Positions 16,011-24,254 of a DNA stretch of 64,000 nucleotides are shown here, one piece after another. The stretch spans positions 868,001 through 932,000 of the forward strand of contig NZ_JBDZDR010000001.1 of assembly GCF_040049255.1 (NCBI RefSeq), written 5' to 3'. The translations under genes and the position numbers were made by a program. This stretch comes from Pseudaminobacter sp040049255 (GTDB lineage Bacteria; Pseudomonadota; Alphaproteobacteria; Rhizobiales; Rhizobiaceae). Position 1 is the stretch's first letter. The number at the start of each line of letters is the position of its first letter. A model generated the notes under the pieces. That model ran no database searches and was not told where the DNA came from. It was given only the letters and a program-made list of their open reading frames with translations.

Positions 16011-17090
16011 ATGGCGCGCATCACGCTGAGGCAATTGCTCGACCACGCCGCCGAACGCGGTTACGGCGTGCCGGCATTCAACATCAACAACATGGAACAG
16101 GGCCTCGCCATCATGGAGGCGGCCAAGGCCTGCGACGCGCCGGTCATCATACAGGCATCGCGCGGCGCCCGCTCCTACGCCAACGACATCATGCTGGCCA
16201 AGATGATCGACGCGCTGGCCGAAATCTATCCCGACATCCCGGTCTGCATGCATCAGGACCACGGCAACAACGAAGCCACCTGCCTTACCGCCATCCGCCA
16301 CGGCTTTACCTCGGTGATGATGGACGGCTCGCTGGAGGCGGACGCAAAGACGCCCGCCAGCTACGAATACAACGTCACCATCACCGAGCGCGTGTCACGC
16401 ATGGCCCATTGGGTCGGCGCTTCCGTCGAGGGCGAGCTCGGCGTGCTCGGCTCGCTGGAGACCGGCCAGGGCGAGGCCGAGGACGGCCACGGCGCCGAAG
16501 GGGCGCTGTCGCACGACCAGCTTTTGACCGACCCTGACCAGGCGGTCGACTTCGTCACCCGTACCAAGGTCGACGCGCTGGCAATCGCCTGCGGCACCTC
16601 GCATGGCGCCTACAAGTTTACCCGCAAGCCCGACGGCGACATCCTGGCCATGCGCGTGATCGAGGAGATCCACAGCAAGCTGCCCAACACGCATCTTGTC
16701 ATGCACGGCTCCTCCTCGGTGCCGCAGGAGCTGCAGGACGTCATCAACAAGCATGGCGGCCAGATGCCCCAGACCTATGGCGTGCCGGTGGAGGAGATCG
16801 AGCGCGGTATTCGCCACGGCGTGCGCAAGGTCAACATCGACACCGACTGCCGCATGGCTATGACCGGCCAGTTCCGCCGCATCGCCATGGAGCACCCCAG
16901 CGAATTTGACCCGCGCAAGTTCCTGAAGCCGGCGATGGACGCCATGCGCGACCTGTGCCGCGACCGCTTCGAGCGCTTCGGCACCGCCGGCAATGCCTCG
17001 AAGATCAAGGTCATCGCCATGGACGAGATGGCCAAGCGCTACGCCGCCGGCAAGCTCGACCCGCACATCGCACCCGCCAAGGCCGCCTGA
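16011..17090 (+). CDS. cbbA: Fructose-bisphosphate aldolase class II, Calvin-cycle subtype
   Basis: 359-aa zinc aldolase that condenses triose phosphates to fructose 1,6-bisphosphate (and probably erythrose 4-phosphate plus DHAP to sedoheptulose bisphosphate). The zinc-binding HQDHGNN is at 81-87 and the catalytic/cation loop MMDGSLEAD follows. The end AKRYAAGKLDPHIAP is typical of the CbbA subtype. ATG at 16011 follows GAAGGAGGAAG and overlaps nothing; an open frame back to 15912 is the cbbG gene read in another frame. Confidence 0.95.
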   Translation: MARITLRQLLDHAAERGYGVPAFNINNMEQGLAIMEAAKACDAPVIIQASRGARSYANDIMLAKMIDALAEIYPDIPVCMHQDHGNNEATCLTAIRHGFTSVMMDGSLEADAKTPASYEYNVTITERVSRMAHWVGASVEGELGVLGSLETGQGEAEDGHGAEGALSHDQLLTDPDQAVDFVTRTKVDALAIACGTSHGAYKFTRKPDGDILAMRVIEEIHSKLPNTHLVMHGSSSVPQELQDVINKHGGQMPQTYGVPVEEIERGIRHGVRKVNIDTDCRMAMTGQFRRIAMEHPSEFDPRKFLKPAMDAMRDLCRDRFERFGTAGNASKIKVIAMDEMAKRYAAGKLDPHIAPAKAA

Positions 17091-17124
17091 GCGGTCCAAC
17101 CCAAGCTAAGAAAGGACCAGACCT

Positions 17125-18585
17125 ATGGCCAACAAGACAGAAACCGTCACCGGAGCCGCACGCTACAGATCCGGTGTCATGGAATACAAGAAGATGGGCT
17201 ATTGGGAGCCCGACTACGAGCCCAAGGACACCGACATCATCGCGGTATTCCGCATCACCCCGCAGGACGGCGTCGATCCGATCGAGGCTGCGGCGGCGGT
17301 GGCCGGCGAGAGCTCGACTGCGACCTGGACCGTGGTCTGGACCGACCGCCTCACCGCCTCTGAGAAGTACCGCGCCAAGGCGTACCAGGTCGACCAGGTT
17401 CCCAACGCGCCGGGCCAGTATTTCGCCTACATCGCCTACGATCTCGACCTGTTCGAGCCGGGATCCATTGCCAACCTCACGGCCTCGATCATCGGCAACG
17501 TCTTCGGCTTCAAGCCGCTCAAGGCGCTCAGGCTCGAAGACATGCGGCTGCCGGTCGCCTATGTGAAGACCTTCAACGGCCCGGCCACCGGCATCGTGGT
17601 CGAGCGCGAACGCCTCGACAAGTTCGGCCGCCCCCTGCTGGGCGCAACCGTGAAGCCGAAGCTTGGCCTGTCCGGCCGCAACTACGGCCGCGTGGTCTAC
17701 GAGGCGCTGAAGGGCGGTCTCGACTTCACCAAGGACGACGAGAACATCAACTCGCAGCCCTTCATGCATTGGCGCGACCGGTTCCTGTGGTGCATGGAGG
17801 CCGTCAACAAGGCGCAGTCCGAGACCGGCGAGATCAAGGGCACCTATCTGAACGTGACCGCCGCCACCATGGAGGACATGTACGAGCGCGCCAACTTCGC
17901 CAAGGAACTCGGCTCCACCATCGTCATGATCGACCTGGTCATTGGCTACACGGCCATCCAGTCCATGTCGAATTGGGCGCGCAAGAACGACATGATCCTG
18001 CACCTGCACCGCGCCGGCCACTCGACCTATACGCGCCAGAAGAGCCACGGCGTCTCCTTCCGCGTCATCGCCAAGTGGATGCGGCTGGCGGGCGTGGATC
18101 ACATCCATGCCGGCACGGTGGTGGGCAAGCTGGAAGGCGACCCGGCCACGACCCACGGCTACTACGACGTCTGCCGCGAGGATTTTAATCCGAAGCGGCT
18201 GGAGAACGGCATCTTCTTCGACCAGAACTGGGCCTCGCTCAACAAGCTGATGCCGGTGGCCTCGGGCGGCATCCATGCCGGCCAGATGCACCAGCTCCTT
18301 CACCTGCTCGGCGAGGACGTGGTGCTGCAGTTCGGCGGCGGCACGATCGGTCACCCGATGGGCATCGCGGCGGGCGCCACCGCCAACCGCGTCGCGCTCG
18401 AATGCATGATCCTCGCCCGCAACGAAGGCCGCGACATCATGCGCGAGGGACCGCAGATACTGCAGGACGCCGCCAAGACCTGCCTGCCGCTGAAGCAGGC
18501 GCTCGAAACCTGGAAGGACGTGACCTTCAACTACGCCTCGACCGACTCGCCGGACTTCGTGCCGGTGGCGACGGCGGCGGAGTAA
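17125..18585 (+). CDS. cbbL: RuBisCO large subunit, red-type form I
   Basis: 486-aa large subunit of ribulose bisphosphate carboxylase, fixing CO2 onto RuBP. Lys177 in TVKPKLGLSGRNYG is the catalytic lysine and GGLDFTKDDENINSQPF carries the carbamylated Lys203 and metal ligands. The long N-terminus (TETVTGAARYRSGVMEYKKMGYW) and the MHWRDRFLW segment are typical of the red-like form IC/ID lineage of proteobacteria and non-green algae, which agrees with the red-type CbbX downstream. AAAGGA ribosome site 12 nt upstream of the ATG. Pairs with cbbS after a 105-bp spacer. Confidence 0.97.
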   Translation: MANKTETVTGAARYRSGVMEYKKMGYWEPDYEPKDTDIIAVFRITPQDGVDPIEAAAAVAGESSTATWTVVWTDRLTASEKYRAKAYQVDQVPNAPGQYFAYIAYDLDLFEPGSIANLTASIIGNVFGFKPLKALRLEDMRLPVAYVKTFNGPATGIVVERERLDKFGRPLLGATVKPKLGLSGRNYGRVVYEALKGGLDFTKDDENINSQPFMHWRDRFLWCMEAVNKAQSETGEIKGTYLNVTAATMEDMYERANFAKELGSTIVMIDLVIGYTAIQSMSNWARKNDMILHLHRAGHSTYTRQKSHGVSFRVIAKWMRLAGVDHIHAGTVVGKLEGDPATTHGYYDVCREDFNPKRLENGIFFDQNWASLNKLMPVASGGIHAGQMHQLLHLLGEDVVLQFGGGTIGHPMGIAAGATANRVALECMILARNEGRDIMREGPQILQDAAKTCLPLKQALETWKDVTFNYASTDSPDFVPVATAAE

Positions 18586-18593
18586 GACCGAAC

Positions 18594-18668
18594 TCTCCCT
18601 TCCCCTCGTGGGGAGGGTCGACCGCATCATTCGCCGCCTTTCCCCGCATGGGGGAGTGTAAAGCGGCG
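18594..18668. repeat. GC-rich palindromic repeat between cbbL and cbbS
   Basis: Two adjacent hairpins fill the cbbL-cbbS spacer. The first is C-rich CCCTTCCCC against GGGGAGGG around TCGT (18599-18618). In the second, an outer arm GCCGCCTTT (18633-18641) pairs with AAAGCGGC (18660-18667) around an inner CCCC-GCAT-GGGG. This resembles short dispersed palindromic elements of rhizobial genomes. It may stabilise or process the mRNA ahead of cbbS. Confidence 0.55.
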
Positions 18669-18690
18669 CAACCGACAGGAGCCAATTCCA

Positions 18691-19110
18691 ATGCGCATCA
18701 CCCAGGGAACCTTCTCATTCCTGCCCGACCTGACAGACGACCAGATCCGGGCGCAGGTGCAGTACTGCATCGACAATGGCTGGGCCGTCAGCCTCGAATT
18801 CACCGACGACCCGCACCCTCGCAACACCTATTGGGACATGTGGGGCCACCCGATGTTCGATAATCCGGACGCCGCGGCTTTGATGATGGAGCTGAAGGAC
18901 TGCCGCAAGGTCTATGGCGACCGCTACATCCGCGTGGTCGCATTCGATTCCAGCCATGGCTGGGAATCGGTGAAGCTGTCCTTCATCGTCAACCGCCCGG
19001 CCGAGGAGCCCGGCTACCGCCTCGAGCGGCAGGAAGCGCCCGGCCGCGTGGTGCGTTACACGACCAAGCCCTATGCGGCCGATCGTCCGGCGGGCAACAG
19101 ATACGGGTAA
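18691..19110 (+). CDS. cbbS: RuBisCO small subunit
   Basis: 139-aa small subunit. MRITQGTFSFLPDLTDDQI is the characteristic red-type N-terminus, GWAVSLEFTDDPHPRNTYWDMWGHPMF the conserved core, and the C-terminal extension (YRLERQEAPGRVVRYTTKPYA) forms the extra hairpin of red-type enzymes. It caps the CbbL octamer. GACAGGAG precedes the ATG. Unlike most spacers in this operon, both flanks (105 bp upstream, 196 bp downstream) contain GC-rich palindromic repeats. Confidence 0.96.
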   Translation: MRITQGTFSFLPDLTDDQIRAQVQYCIDNGWAVSLEFTDDPHPRNTYWDMWGHPMFDNPDAAALMMELKDCRKVYGDRYIRVVAFDSSHGWESVKLSFIVNRPAEEPGYRLERQEAPGRVVRYTTKPYAADRPAGNRYG

Positions 19111-19124
19111 CATTCGAAGGAACA

Positions 19125-19276
19125 TCGAAGCACCCCTCGCCGGCTCGCTTTGCCCGCCGCCTCTCCCCCTGCCCAGGGGAAGCGCCAACCACGAATGCCG
19201 CGGTCGGCCAGGACAAGCGTTCCTCTCCCCCGGGCAGGGGGAGGTGGTTTGCGCAGCAAACCGGTGATGGAGTTTC
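19125..19276. repeat. GC-rich palindromic repeat between cbbS and cbbX
   Basis: A rhizobial-style intergenic repeat. Arm CCTCTCCCCCTGCCC (19160-19174) is nearly perfectly inverted as GGGCAGGGGGAGG (19232-19244), with a further C-rich arm at 19222-19231 able to pair locally with the second. Predicted RNA would form a large stable stem; the 196-bp gap carries no gene. Confidence 0.55.
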
Positions 19277-19306
19277 AATTACAAATGCACTGAACAGGTA
19301 GTCCCC

Positions 19307-20248
19307 ATGTCCGCAACAGCAACAGCCGAAACCGAAACCCCCGTCGAGGAAATCCCGACGGCAATCGACCTGCGCGAGGAGTTCGAGAGCTCGGGCGTCA
19401 AGGACGTTCTGGCCGAGCTGGACCGCGACCTGATCGGCCTCGCCCCCGTCAAGAAGCGCATCCGCGAGACGGCGGCCCTGCTGCTGGTCGAGCGCGCGCG
19501 CCGGCGCATGGGCCTGGCCCACGAAACGCCGACGCTCCACATGAGCTTCACCGGCAATCCCGGCACCGGCAAGACCACAGTTGCATTGAGGATGGCCGAC
19601 CTGCTCCACCGCCTCGGCTACATCCGCAAGGGCCATCTCGTGTCGGTCACCCGCGACGACCTGGTCGGCCAATATATCGGCCACACTGCCCCGAAGACCA
19701 AGGAGATCCTGAAAAAGGCGATGGGCGGGGTGCTGTTCATCGACGAGGCCTATTATCTCTATCGCCCGGAAAACGAGCGCGACTACGGCCAAGAGGCAAT
19801 CGAGATCCTGCTTCAGGTGATGGAAAACCAGCGCGACGACCTGGTCGTGATCCTCGCCGGCTACGCGCCGCGCATGGACCGCTTCTTCGAGAGCAATCCC
19901 GGCTTCCGCTCGCGCATTGCGCACCACATCGATTTTCCCGACTATACCAACGACGAACTTCTCGGGATCGCCAAGAAGATGCTCGACCACCAGAACTACA
20001 GGCTCGATCAATCCGCTGTCGCGGCGCTCAAAGACTACATCGCGCGTCGGCGCGAGCAGCCGCATTTCGCCAATGCGCGCTCGATCCGCAACGCACTGGA
20101 CCGGGCGCGTTTGCGGCAAGCCAACCGGCTGTTCGAGACCTCCCAGGGCCCGCTCGACGCCAAGGCCCTGTCGACCATTTCCTCGGATGACATCACCGCA
20201 AGTCGGGTCTTCGCAATGAAGACGAAGGGTGAGGAGGCTAGCCAATGA
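19307..20248 (+). CDS. cbbX: Red-type RuBisCO activase
   Basis: 313-aa AAA+ ATPase that remodels inhibited red-type RuBisCO by pulling on the CbbL C-terminus. Walker A GNPGTGKT at 83-90, Walker B GVLFIDEA at 141-148, pore-loop region GQYIGHTAPKTKE, and sensor/arginine segments in NPGFRSRIAHHIDFPDY. Length matches characterised CbbX. The ribosome site is weak (CAGGTAG). The stop overlaps the cbbE start by 4 nt. Confidence 0.95.
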   Translation: MSATATAETETPVEEIPTAIDLREEFESSGVKDVLAELDRDLIGLAPVKKRIRETAALLLVERARRRMGLAHETPTLHMSFTGNPGTGKTTVALRMADLLHRLGYIRKGHLVSVTRDDLVGQYIGHTAPKTKEILKKAMGGVLFIDEAYYLYRPENERDYGQEAIEILLQVMENQRDDLVVILAGYAPRMDRFFESNPGFRSRIAHHIDFPDYTNDELLGIAKKMLDHQNYRLDQSAVAALKDYIARRREQPHFANARSIRNALDRARLRQANRLFETSQGPLDAKALSTISSDDITASRVFAMKTKGEEASQ

Positions 20249-20931
20249 CCGCAAAAACCCTGATCGCGCCCTCGGTTCTGTCGGCCGACTTCTCCCGCCT
20301 CGGCGACGAGGTCGAGGCGGTGGCAGCCGCCGGCGCCGACTGGATCCACCTCGACGTCATGGACGGGCATTTCGTCCCCAACATCACCTTCGGCCCGCAG
20401 GTCATCAAGGCGATCCGGGGTCGCACCGACAAGGTCTTCGACTGCCACCTGATGATCGCCCCTGCCGATCCCTATCTGGAGGCCTTCGCCGATGCCGGCT
20501 GCGACATCATCACCGTGCATGCCGAAGCCGGCCCGCATCTCGACCGCTCGCTGCAGGCGATCAGGAACCTCGGCAAGAAGGCCGGCGTCTCGCTCAACCC
20601 GTCGACGCCGGAAAGCGCCATCGAATATGTGCTCGACCGGCTCGACCTCATCCTCTTGATGACGGTGAACCCCGGCTTCGGCGGCCAGGCCTTCATCCCG
20701 GCGGTGGTGGAGAAGGTGAAGCGCGTGAAAGCCATGATCGGCAACCGGCCGATCGACATCGAGATCGACGGCGGCGTGACGCCCGAAACCGCGCCGCTGG
20801 TCACGGCCGCCGGCGCCAATGTGCTGGTGGCAGGCTCGGCCGTGTTCAAGGGCGGCACGGCCGAGGCCTACGCCCAGAACATCGCCGCCATCCGCGCCGC
20901 CGGCGATCGCGCGTTGCGCAAGGCGGCCTAG
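20245..20931 (+). CDS. cbbE: Ribulose-phosphate 3-epimerase
   Basis: 228-aa TIM-barrel enzyme interconverting xylulose 5-phosphate and ribulose 5-phosphate. Conserved motifs are IAPSVLSADFSRLGDEV (7-23), WIHLDVMDGHFVPNITFGP with its metal-binding His/Asp, DCHLMI, MTVNPGFGGQ and IEIDGGV. ATG overlaps the cbbX stop. In the operon it channels transketolase product to phosphoribulokinase. Confidence 0.95.
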   Translation: MTAKTLIAPSVLSADFSRLGDEVEAVAAAGADWIHLDVMDGHFVPNITFGPQVIKAIRGRTDKVFDCHLMIAPADPYLEAFADAGCDIITVHAEAGPHLDRSLQAIRNLGKKAGVSLNPSTPESAIEYVLDRLDLILLMTVNPGFGGQAFIPAVVEKVKRVKAMIGNRPIDIEIDGGVTPETAPLVTAAGANVLVAGSAVFKGGTAEAYAQNIAAIRAAGDRALRKAA

Positions 20932-20951
20932 GACAAGCAGGGAGAGGCACC

Positions 20952-21509
20952 ATGGCAGCCATTCCACCCGTCTGCGACTTCGGCTGGCCGGCCGTCGATG
21001 CCACCCTTCCCGGCGTCGACGGCAAGCAGCACAGCATTTTCGACCAGGCCGGCCCCAACGGCCTCGTCGTCGTTTTCATCTGCAATCACTGCCCCTACGT
21101 GAAGGCGGTGATCTCGCGCATCGTCCGCGACGCAGAGGACCTAAAGGCGGAAGGCATCGGCTTCGTCGCCATCAGTTCCAACGACGCCGAGGCCTACCCG
21201 GAAGACTCCTTCGCCAACATGAAGCAGTTCGCCGAGGAGCACCGCTTCGGCTTCCCCTACCTCTACGATGAAGACCAGTCGGTGGCCCGTGCTTACGGTG
21301 CGGCCTGCACGCCCGACTTCTTCGGCTTCAACAACGAGCTGACGCTGCAATATCGCGGCCGGCTCGATGCCTCGCGCAAGGAGACTGGCGCGGCCGACCT
21401 GCGCCGCGATCTCTACGAGGCGATGAAACAGGTGGCCCGCACCGGCAATGGCCCGCGCGAGCAGGTCGCCTCCATCGGTTGCTCCATCAAATGGAAGGAA
21501 GCGGCATGA
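20952..21509 (+). CDS. Thioredoxin-fold protein with CNHC motif
   Basis: 185-aa cytoplasmic protein of the thioredoxin/AhpC-TSA-like family. The motif FICNHCPYVKAVI places a CxxC pair at residues 44 and 47. SSNDAEAYPEDSFANMKQFAEE and CTPDFFGFNNELTLQYRGRLD follow the usual fold, with a cis-Pro region at ACTPD. The ATG at 20952 has GGGAGAGG upstream; the longer open frame from 20229 is antisense-like and rejected. It sits between cbbE and cbbZ. A redox or peroxide-protective role for Calvin enzymes is inferred from place only. Confidence 0.8.
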   Translation: MAAIPPVCDFGWPAVDATLPGVDGKQHSIFDQAGPNGLVVVFICNHCPYVKAVISRIVRDAEDLKAEGIGFVAISSNDAEAYPEDSFANMKQFAEEHRFGFPYLYDEDQSVARAYGAACTPDFFGFNNELTLQYRGRLDASRKETGAADLRRDLYEAMKQVARTGNGPREQVASIGCSIKWKEAA

Positions 21510-22204
21510 CCGTCAACGGCATAAAGGCACCCTTTCCCCGAGCGATCCTGTTCGATCTCGACGGCACGCTGATCGATTCAGCCCCCGACATCACCGCCGC
21601 CGTGAACGAGCTTCTGGCCACCCGCCAGCTGGCGCCACTCACGGTCCCGCGTGTCACGACGATGATCGGCAATGGCGTGCCGAAGCTGGTGGAACGCGCC
21701 TTTGCGGCCGCGGGCATGCCACTGATCGGCCGCGCGCTGGAAGAAGCCACGCGCGACATGGCGCCGATCTACAACCGCCACCTCACCTATCTCACCCGCC
21801 TGATGCCGGGTACGCGCGAGACGCTTGCGCATTTCCACATGTCTGGCATGGCGATGGGCGTGGTCAGCAACAAGCCGCAGGTGGCCTCGCGCGAGATCCT
21901 GCTGCACTTCGGACTCACCGATGCGCTCGGCGCGATTGTCGGCGGCGACGCTGTCAGCCAGAAGAAGCCGGCGCCCGACGCGCTGCTGCTGGCGCTGGAA
22001 CGGCTGCGGATCGACGTGGAAAATGCCCTAATGGTGGGCGACAGTGCCGCCGATGTGGGCGCCGCGCGGGCGGCCGGCATGCCGGTGGTTCTGGTGCGCG
22101 GCGGCTATACGCAGGTGCCGGTGGAGGAATTGGGCGCCGACCTCATCTGCGACAGCCTTGGCGACCTGCCGCTCGCCCTGCGCGCCCTGCGCGACGCGGC
22201 CTGA
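21506..22204 (+). CDS. cbbZ: Phosphoglycolate phosphatase
   Basis: 232-aa HAD-superfamily hydrolase. Motif I is AILFDLDGTLIDSAPDI (nucleophile Asp17, Asp19), then GNGVPKLVERAF in the cap, motif II VVSNKP, and motifs III/IV KKPAPD with GDSAADVGAARAAG. It dephosphorylates 2-phosphoglycolate formed by RuBisCO oxygenation, which explains its place at the end of the operon. ATG at 21506 overlaps the upstream stop (ATGA) with GGAAGGA before it; earlier in-frame starts at 21479 and 21491 are less likely. Confidence 0.92.
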   Translation: MTVNGIKAPFPRAILFDLDGTLIDSAPDITAAVNELLATRQLAPLTVPRVTTMIGNGVPKLVERAFAAAGMPLIGRALEEATRDMAPIYNRHLTYLTRLMPGTRETLAHFHMSGMAMGVVSNKPQVASREILLHFGLTDALGAIVGGDAVSQKKPAPDALLLALERLRIDVENALMVGDSAADVGAARAAGMPVVLVRGGYTQVPVEELGADLICDSLGDLPLALRALRDAA

Positions 22205-22227
22205 CGGCTCTTGCAGCAGTCCGCGAA

Positions 22228-22248
22228 CTCCCGGAATCAATCCGGGAG
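22228..22248. terminator. Hairpin at the end of the cbb operon
   Basis: Perfect 8-bp stem CTCCCGGA/TCCGGGAG with a 5-nt loop, 23 bp after cbbZ and between two convergent genes. No U-run follows directly on the plus strand, so termination may be Rho-assisted or the hairpin may protect 3' ends. Confidence 0.55.
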
Positions 22249-22275
22249 CCCCTCGTCTCAAGCCGTTGTTTTTGC

Positions 22276-22659
22276 CTATTTTTTGGAATACTGCTCCAGA
22301 TAGGCGATGACGTCGGCAATATCCTTGTCTTCCTTGAGGCCGGCGAAAGCCATCTTTGTGCCCTTCACCATCGCCTTGGGGTCTCTCAGATATTCCGTCA
22401 GCGTCTGCTCGTTCCAGACAACTCCCTTTTTGCCTTCCTCGATCATGGCCGGCGAATATTTGTAGTTCGGATGAGTTCCTGCGGTGCGGCCGATCACGCC
22501 CATCAGCGATGGGCCGACGCGGTTCTCGTCCTTGTCGGCAACGTGGCAGGCCTTGCATTTGGCGAAGACCTTTTCACCGGCGGCGGCGTCCTGCGCCTGG
22601 GCATTGGAGGCCAGCATGCCGGCAGCGGATATGGCGAGCAGAAGTACGATGGAGCGCAT
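22276..22659 (-). CDS. Small soluble c-type cytochrome (class I)
   Basis: 127-aa exported cytochrome. The signal peptide (MRSIVLLLAISAAGMLASN) ends AQA. The haem site is CKACH at 35-39, with the methionine ligand in KGTKMAF near residue 100 and a C-terminal DVIAYLEQYSKK helix typical of c2/c550 cytochromes. ATG at 22659 is preferred to the long upstream frame. Convergent with cbbZ. It may accept electrons from the XoxG cytochrome or the bc1 complex and pass them to an oxidase; that link is inferred from the neighbourhood. Confidence 0.88.
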   Translation of the reverse strand: MRSIVLLLAISAAGMLASNAQAQDAAAGEKVFAKCKACHVADKDENRVGPSLMGVIGRTAGTHPNYKYSPAMIEEGKKGVVWNEQTLTEYLRDPKAMVKGTKMAFAGLKEDKDIADVIAYLEQYSKK

Positions 22660-23010
22660 GGCGTTTCCTCTCTGGACGTCAGGGTGCCCTGGACGACTGC
22701 ACATGCCGTGTTGGCTTCCCCCGGCATGCGCCTTTTGTTTGGGCGGGTATGCAAGCACGCGTCCGACCCTCGGGACCGCTGCACCCGCGCCCTTCAAGCT
22801 AGATCGCGTTGGCGGGATGTCAATCGCGACCATCGTACCCCATCCGCGCCGTACACTCGGCCGGAATGGGCATCTTGTTGACGCCGTCCGGGCAAGCGCG
22901 TAGCCTTCTTGGACAGGACCCTCCCCAACGGCACCTTGGGGCGGCAGGCTCGCTGACACGCGGAAGCGCCGGCGCACGCCTGGCTGAACGTGGCGGCGAA
23001 AGGTGTTTAC
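22660..23010. other. Intergenic region upstream of the c-type cytochrome
   Basis: 351 bp between two divergent genes. It holds a 7-bp inverted repeat, CATGCCG (22702-22708) and CGGCATG (22722-22728), followed on the plus strand by TTTTGTTT. This could be an operator 43 bp upstream of the cytochrome start or a weak hairpin. No convincing coding sequence. Confidence 0.5.
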
Positions 23011-23220
23011 ATGAATATGGTCGACCTGATCCTGACGGTTTGTCTGACCGCCAATCCAACCCATTGCCGCGACGAGCATCTTTATTTCCAGAGCAGCGGT
23101 TCGCTGGTGCAGTGCATGTACACTGCACCGCCCGAGATCGCGAAATGGACGCAGCAGCACCCTGCCCTCACGGTGGTGCGCTGGAAATGCGCATTCCCCG
23201 TTAAGGAGAAATCGATCTGA
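23011..23220 (+). CDS. Small conserved protein with four cysteines
   Basis: 69-aa protein starting MNMVDLILTVCLTANPTHC; the ATG at 23011 has GAAAGG 7 nt upstream (an in-frame GTG at 22990 is less likely). Cysteines occur in VCLTANPTHCRDEH, LVQCMYTAPP and VVRWKCAFP, a spacing I associate with a widespread but uncharacterised small alphaproteobacterial family. A hydrophobic N-terminus may be a short signal or membrane anchor. It precedes the NitT/TauT-type transporter by about 40 nt and may share its mRNA. Function unknown. Confidence 0.6.
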   Translation: MNMVDLILTVCLTANPTHCRDEHLYFQSSGSLVQCMYTAPPEIAKWTQQHPALTVVRWKCAFPVKEKSI

Positions 23221-23261
23221 GGCAGACCGCAGCCTGGCGCGGTCGCACATTGGGAGACGCC

Positions 23262-24254
23262 GTGGTGGTATCGCGACGCAACTTCGTGTGCTTGATGGGG
23301 CTTGCCCTGGCCGGCGTTCCCACCCTGCCAGCCGGCCCCGCCCGGGCGGACAACCGTGTCAGGATCGGCGTTCTCAAGTTCGGCACCGTCAGCTGGGAGC
23401 TTGATACGATCAAGCACCATGGCCTAGATGCGGCCAACGGCATCGATCTCGACGTCTCGTTTTTTGCCGGCGAGGACGCGACCAACGTCGCCATGCTCTC
23501 CGGCAACATCGACATCATCGTCACCGACTGGCTGTGGGTGTCGCGGCAGCGCTCGATGGGCGGTGATGTGACGCTCGTGCCCTATTCGACGGCCGTGGGT
23601 GCCATCATGGTCAGGCAGGACTCGCCGATCCGCAACCCCGGCGATCTGACCGGCAAGAAGATCGGCGTGGCCGGCGGCCCGCTCGACAAGAGCTGGCTTC
23701 TGCTGCAGGCCCTGTTCCGGCGCGACCACGACATGGACCTTGCCGAGCGAAACGAGATCGTCTTCGGCGCGCCGCCTCTCCTCTCGGAAAAGACCATCGA
23801 GGGCGAACTCGATGCGGTGCTCAACTTCTGGCACTTCTGCGCGCGGCTCGAGGCGCATGGCTTCCGCCGCCTCATCGGCGCCGACGATGCCGCAAGGGCG
23901 TTGGGCGCCACCGGTCCCGTCGCGGCCCTCGGCTATACCTTTCATGAAAGCTGGGCCCGCGCCGATCCCGCGGCAATTGCCGGCTTCATCAAGGCCTCGG
24001 CGGCTGCAAAGCGGATGCTTGCAAGCTCCGACGCGGAATGGCTGCGCCTTGCGCCGCTGGTGCGGGCGGAAGGCAAGGAACTGGAGACGCTGCGCGACCG
24101 CTATCGGGAAGGCATTCCTTCCCGTTCGGCCGCGGAGGAAGAGGCAGACGCCGCCCGGCTGTATGATGTGCTCGCCCAGATCGGCGGCGAAAAGCTGGTC
24201 GGAGATGCGCGTCAGATGGCCCCGGGAACCTTTTGGCTGGGGCCGGAAACATGA
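23262..24254 (+). CDS. ABC transporter substrate-binding protein, NitT/TauT (NMT1-like) family
   Basis: About 330-aa exported binding protein. The N-terminus VVVSRRNFVCLMGLALAG contains a twin-arginine motif (SRRNF) and a hydrophobic stretch, so Tat export of a folded protein is likely. The mature domain RVRIGVLKFGTVSWELDTIKHHGLD and DLTGKKIGVAGGPLDKSW is typical of the family that binds nitrate, taurine, sulfonates or thiamine precursors. The start is uncertain: GTG at 23262 or 23265 follows GGGAG (23252-23256), while an in-frame TTG lies at 23250. It overlaps the permease start. Substrate unknown; xoxF proximity suggests methanol-linked nutrition. Confidence 0.85.
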   Translation: MVVSRRNFVCLMGLALAGVPTLPAGPARADNRVRIGVLKFGTVSWELDTIKHHGLDAANGIDLDVSFFAGEDATNVAMLSGNIDIIVTDWLWVSRQRSMGGDVTLVPYSTAVGAIMVRQDSPIRNPGDLTGKKIGVAGGPLDKSWLLLQALFRRDHDMDLAERNEIVFGAPPLLSEKTIEGELDAVLNFWHFCARLEAHGFRRLIGADDAARALGATGPVAALGYTFHESWARADPAAIAGFIKASAAAKRMLASSDAEWLRLAPLVRAEGKELETLRDRYREGIPSRSAAEEEADAARLYDVLAQIGGEKLVGDARQMAPGTFWLGPET

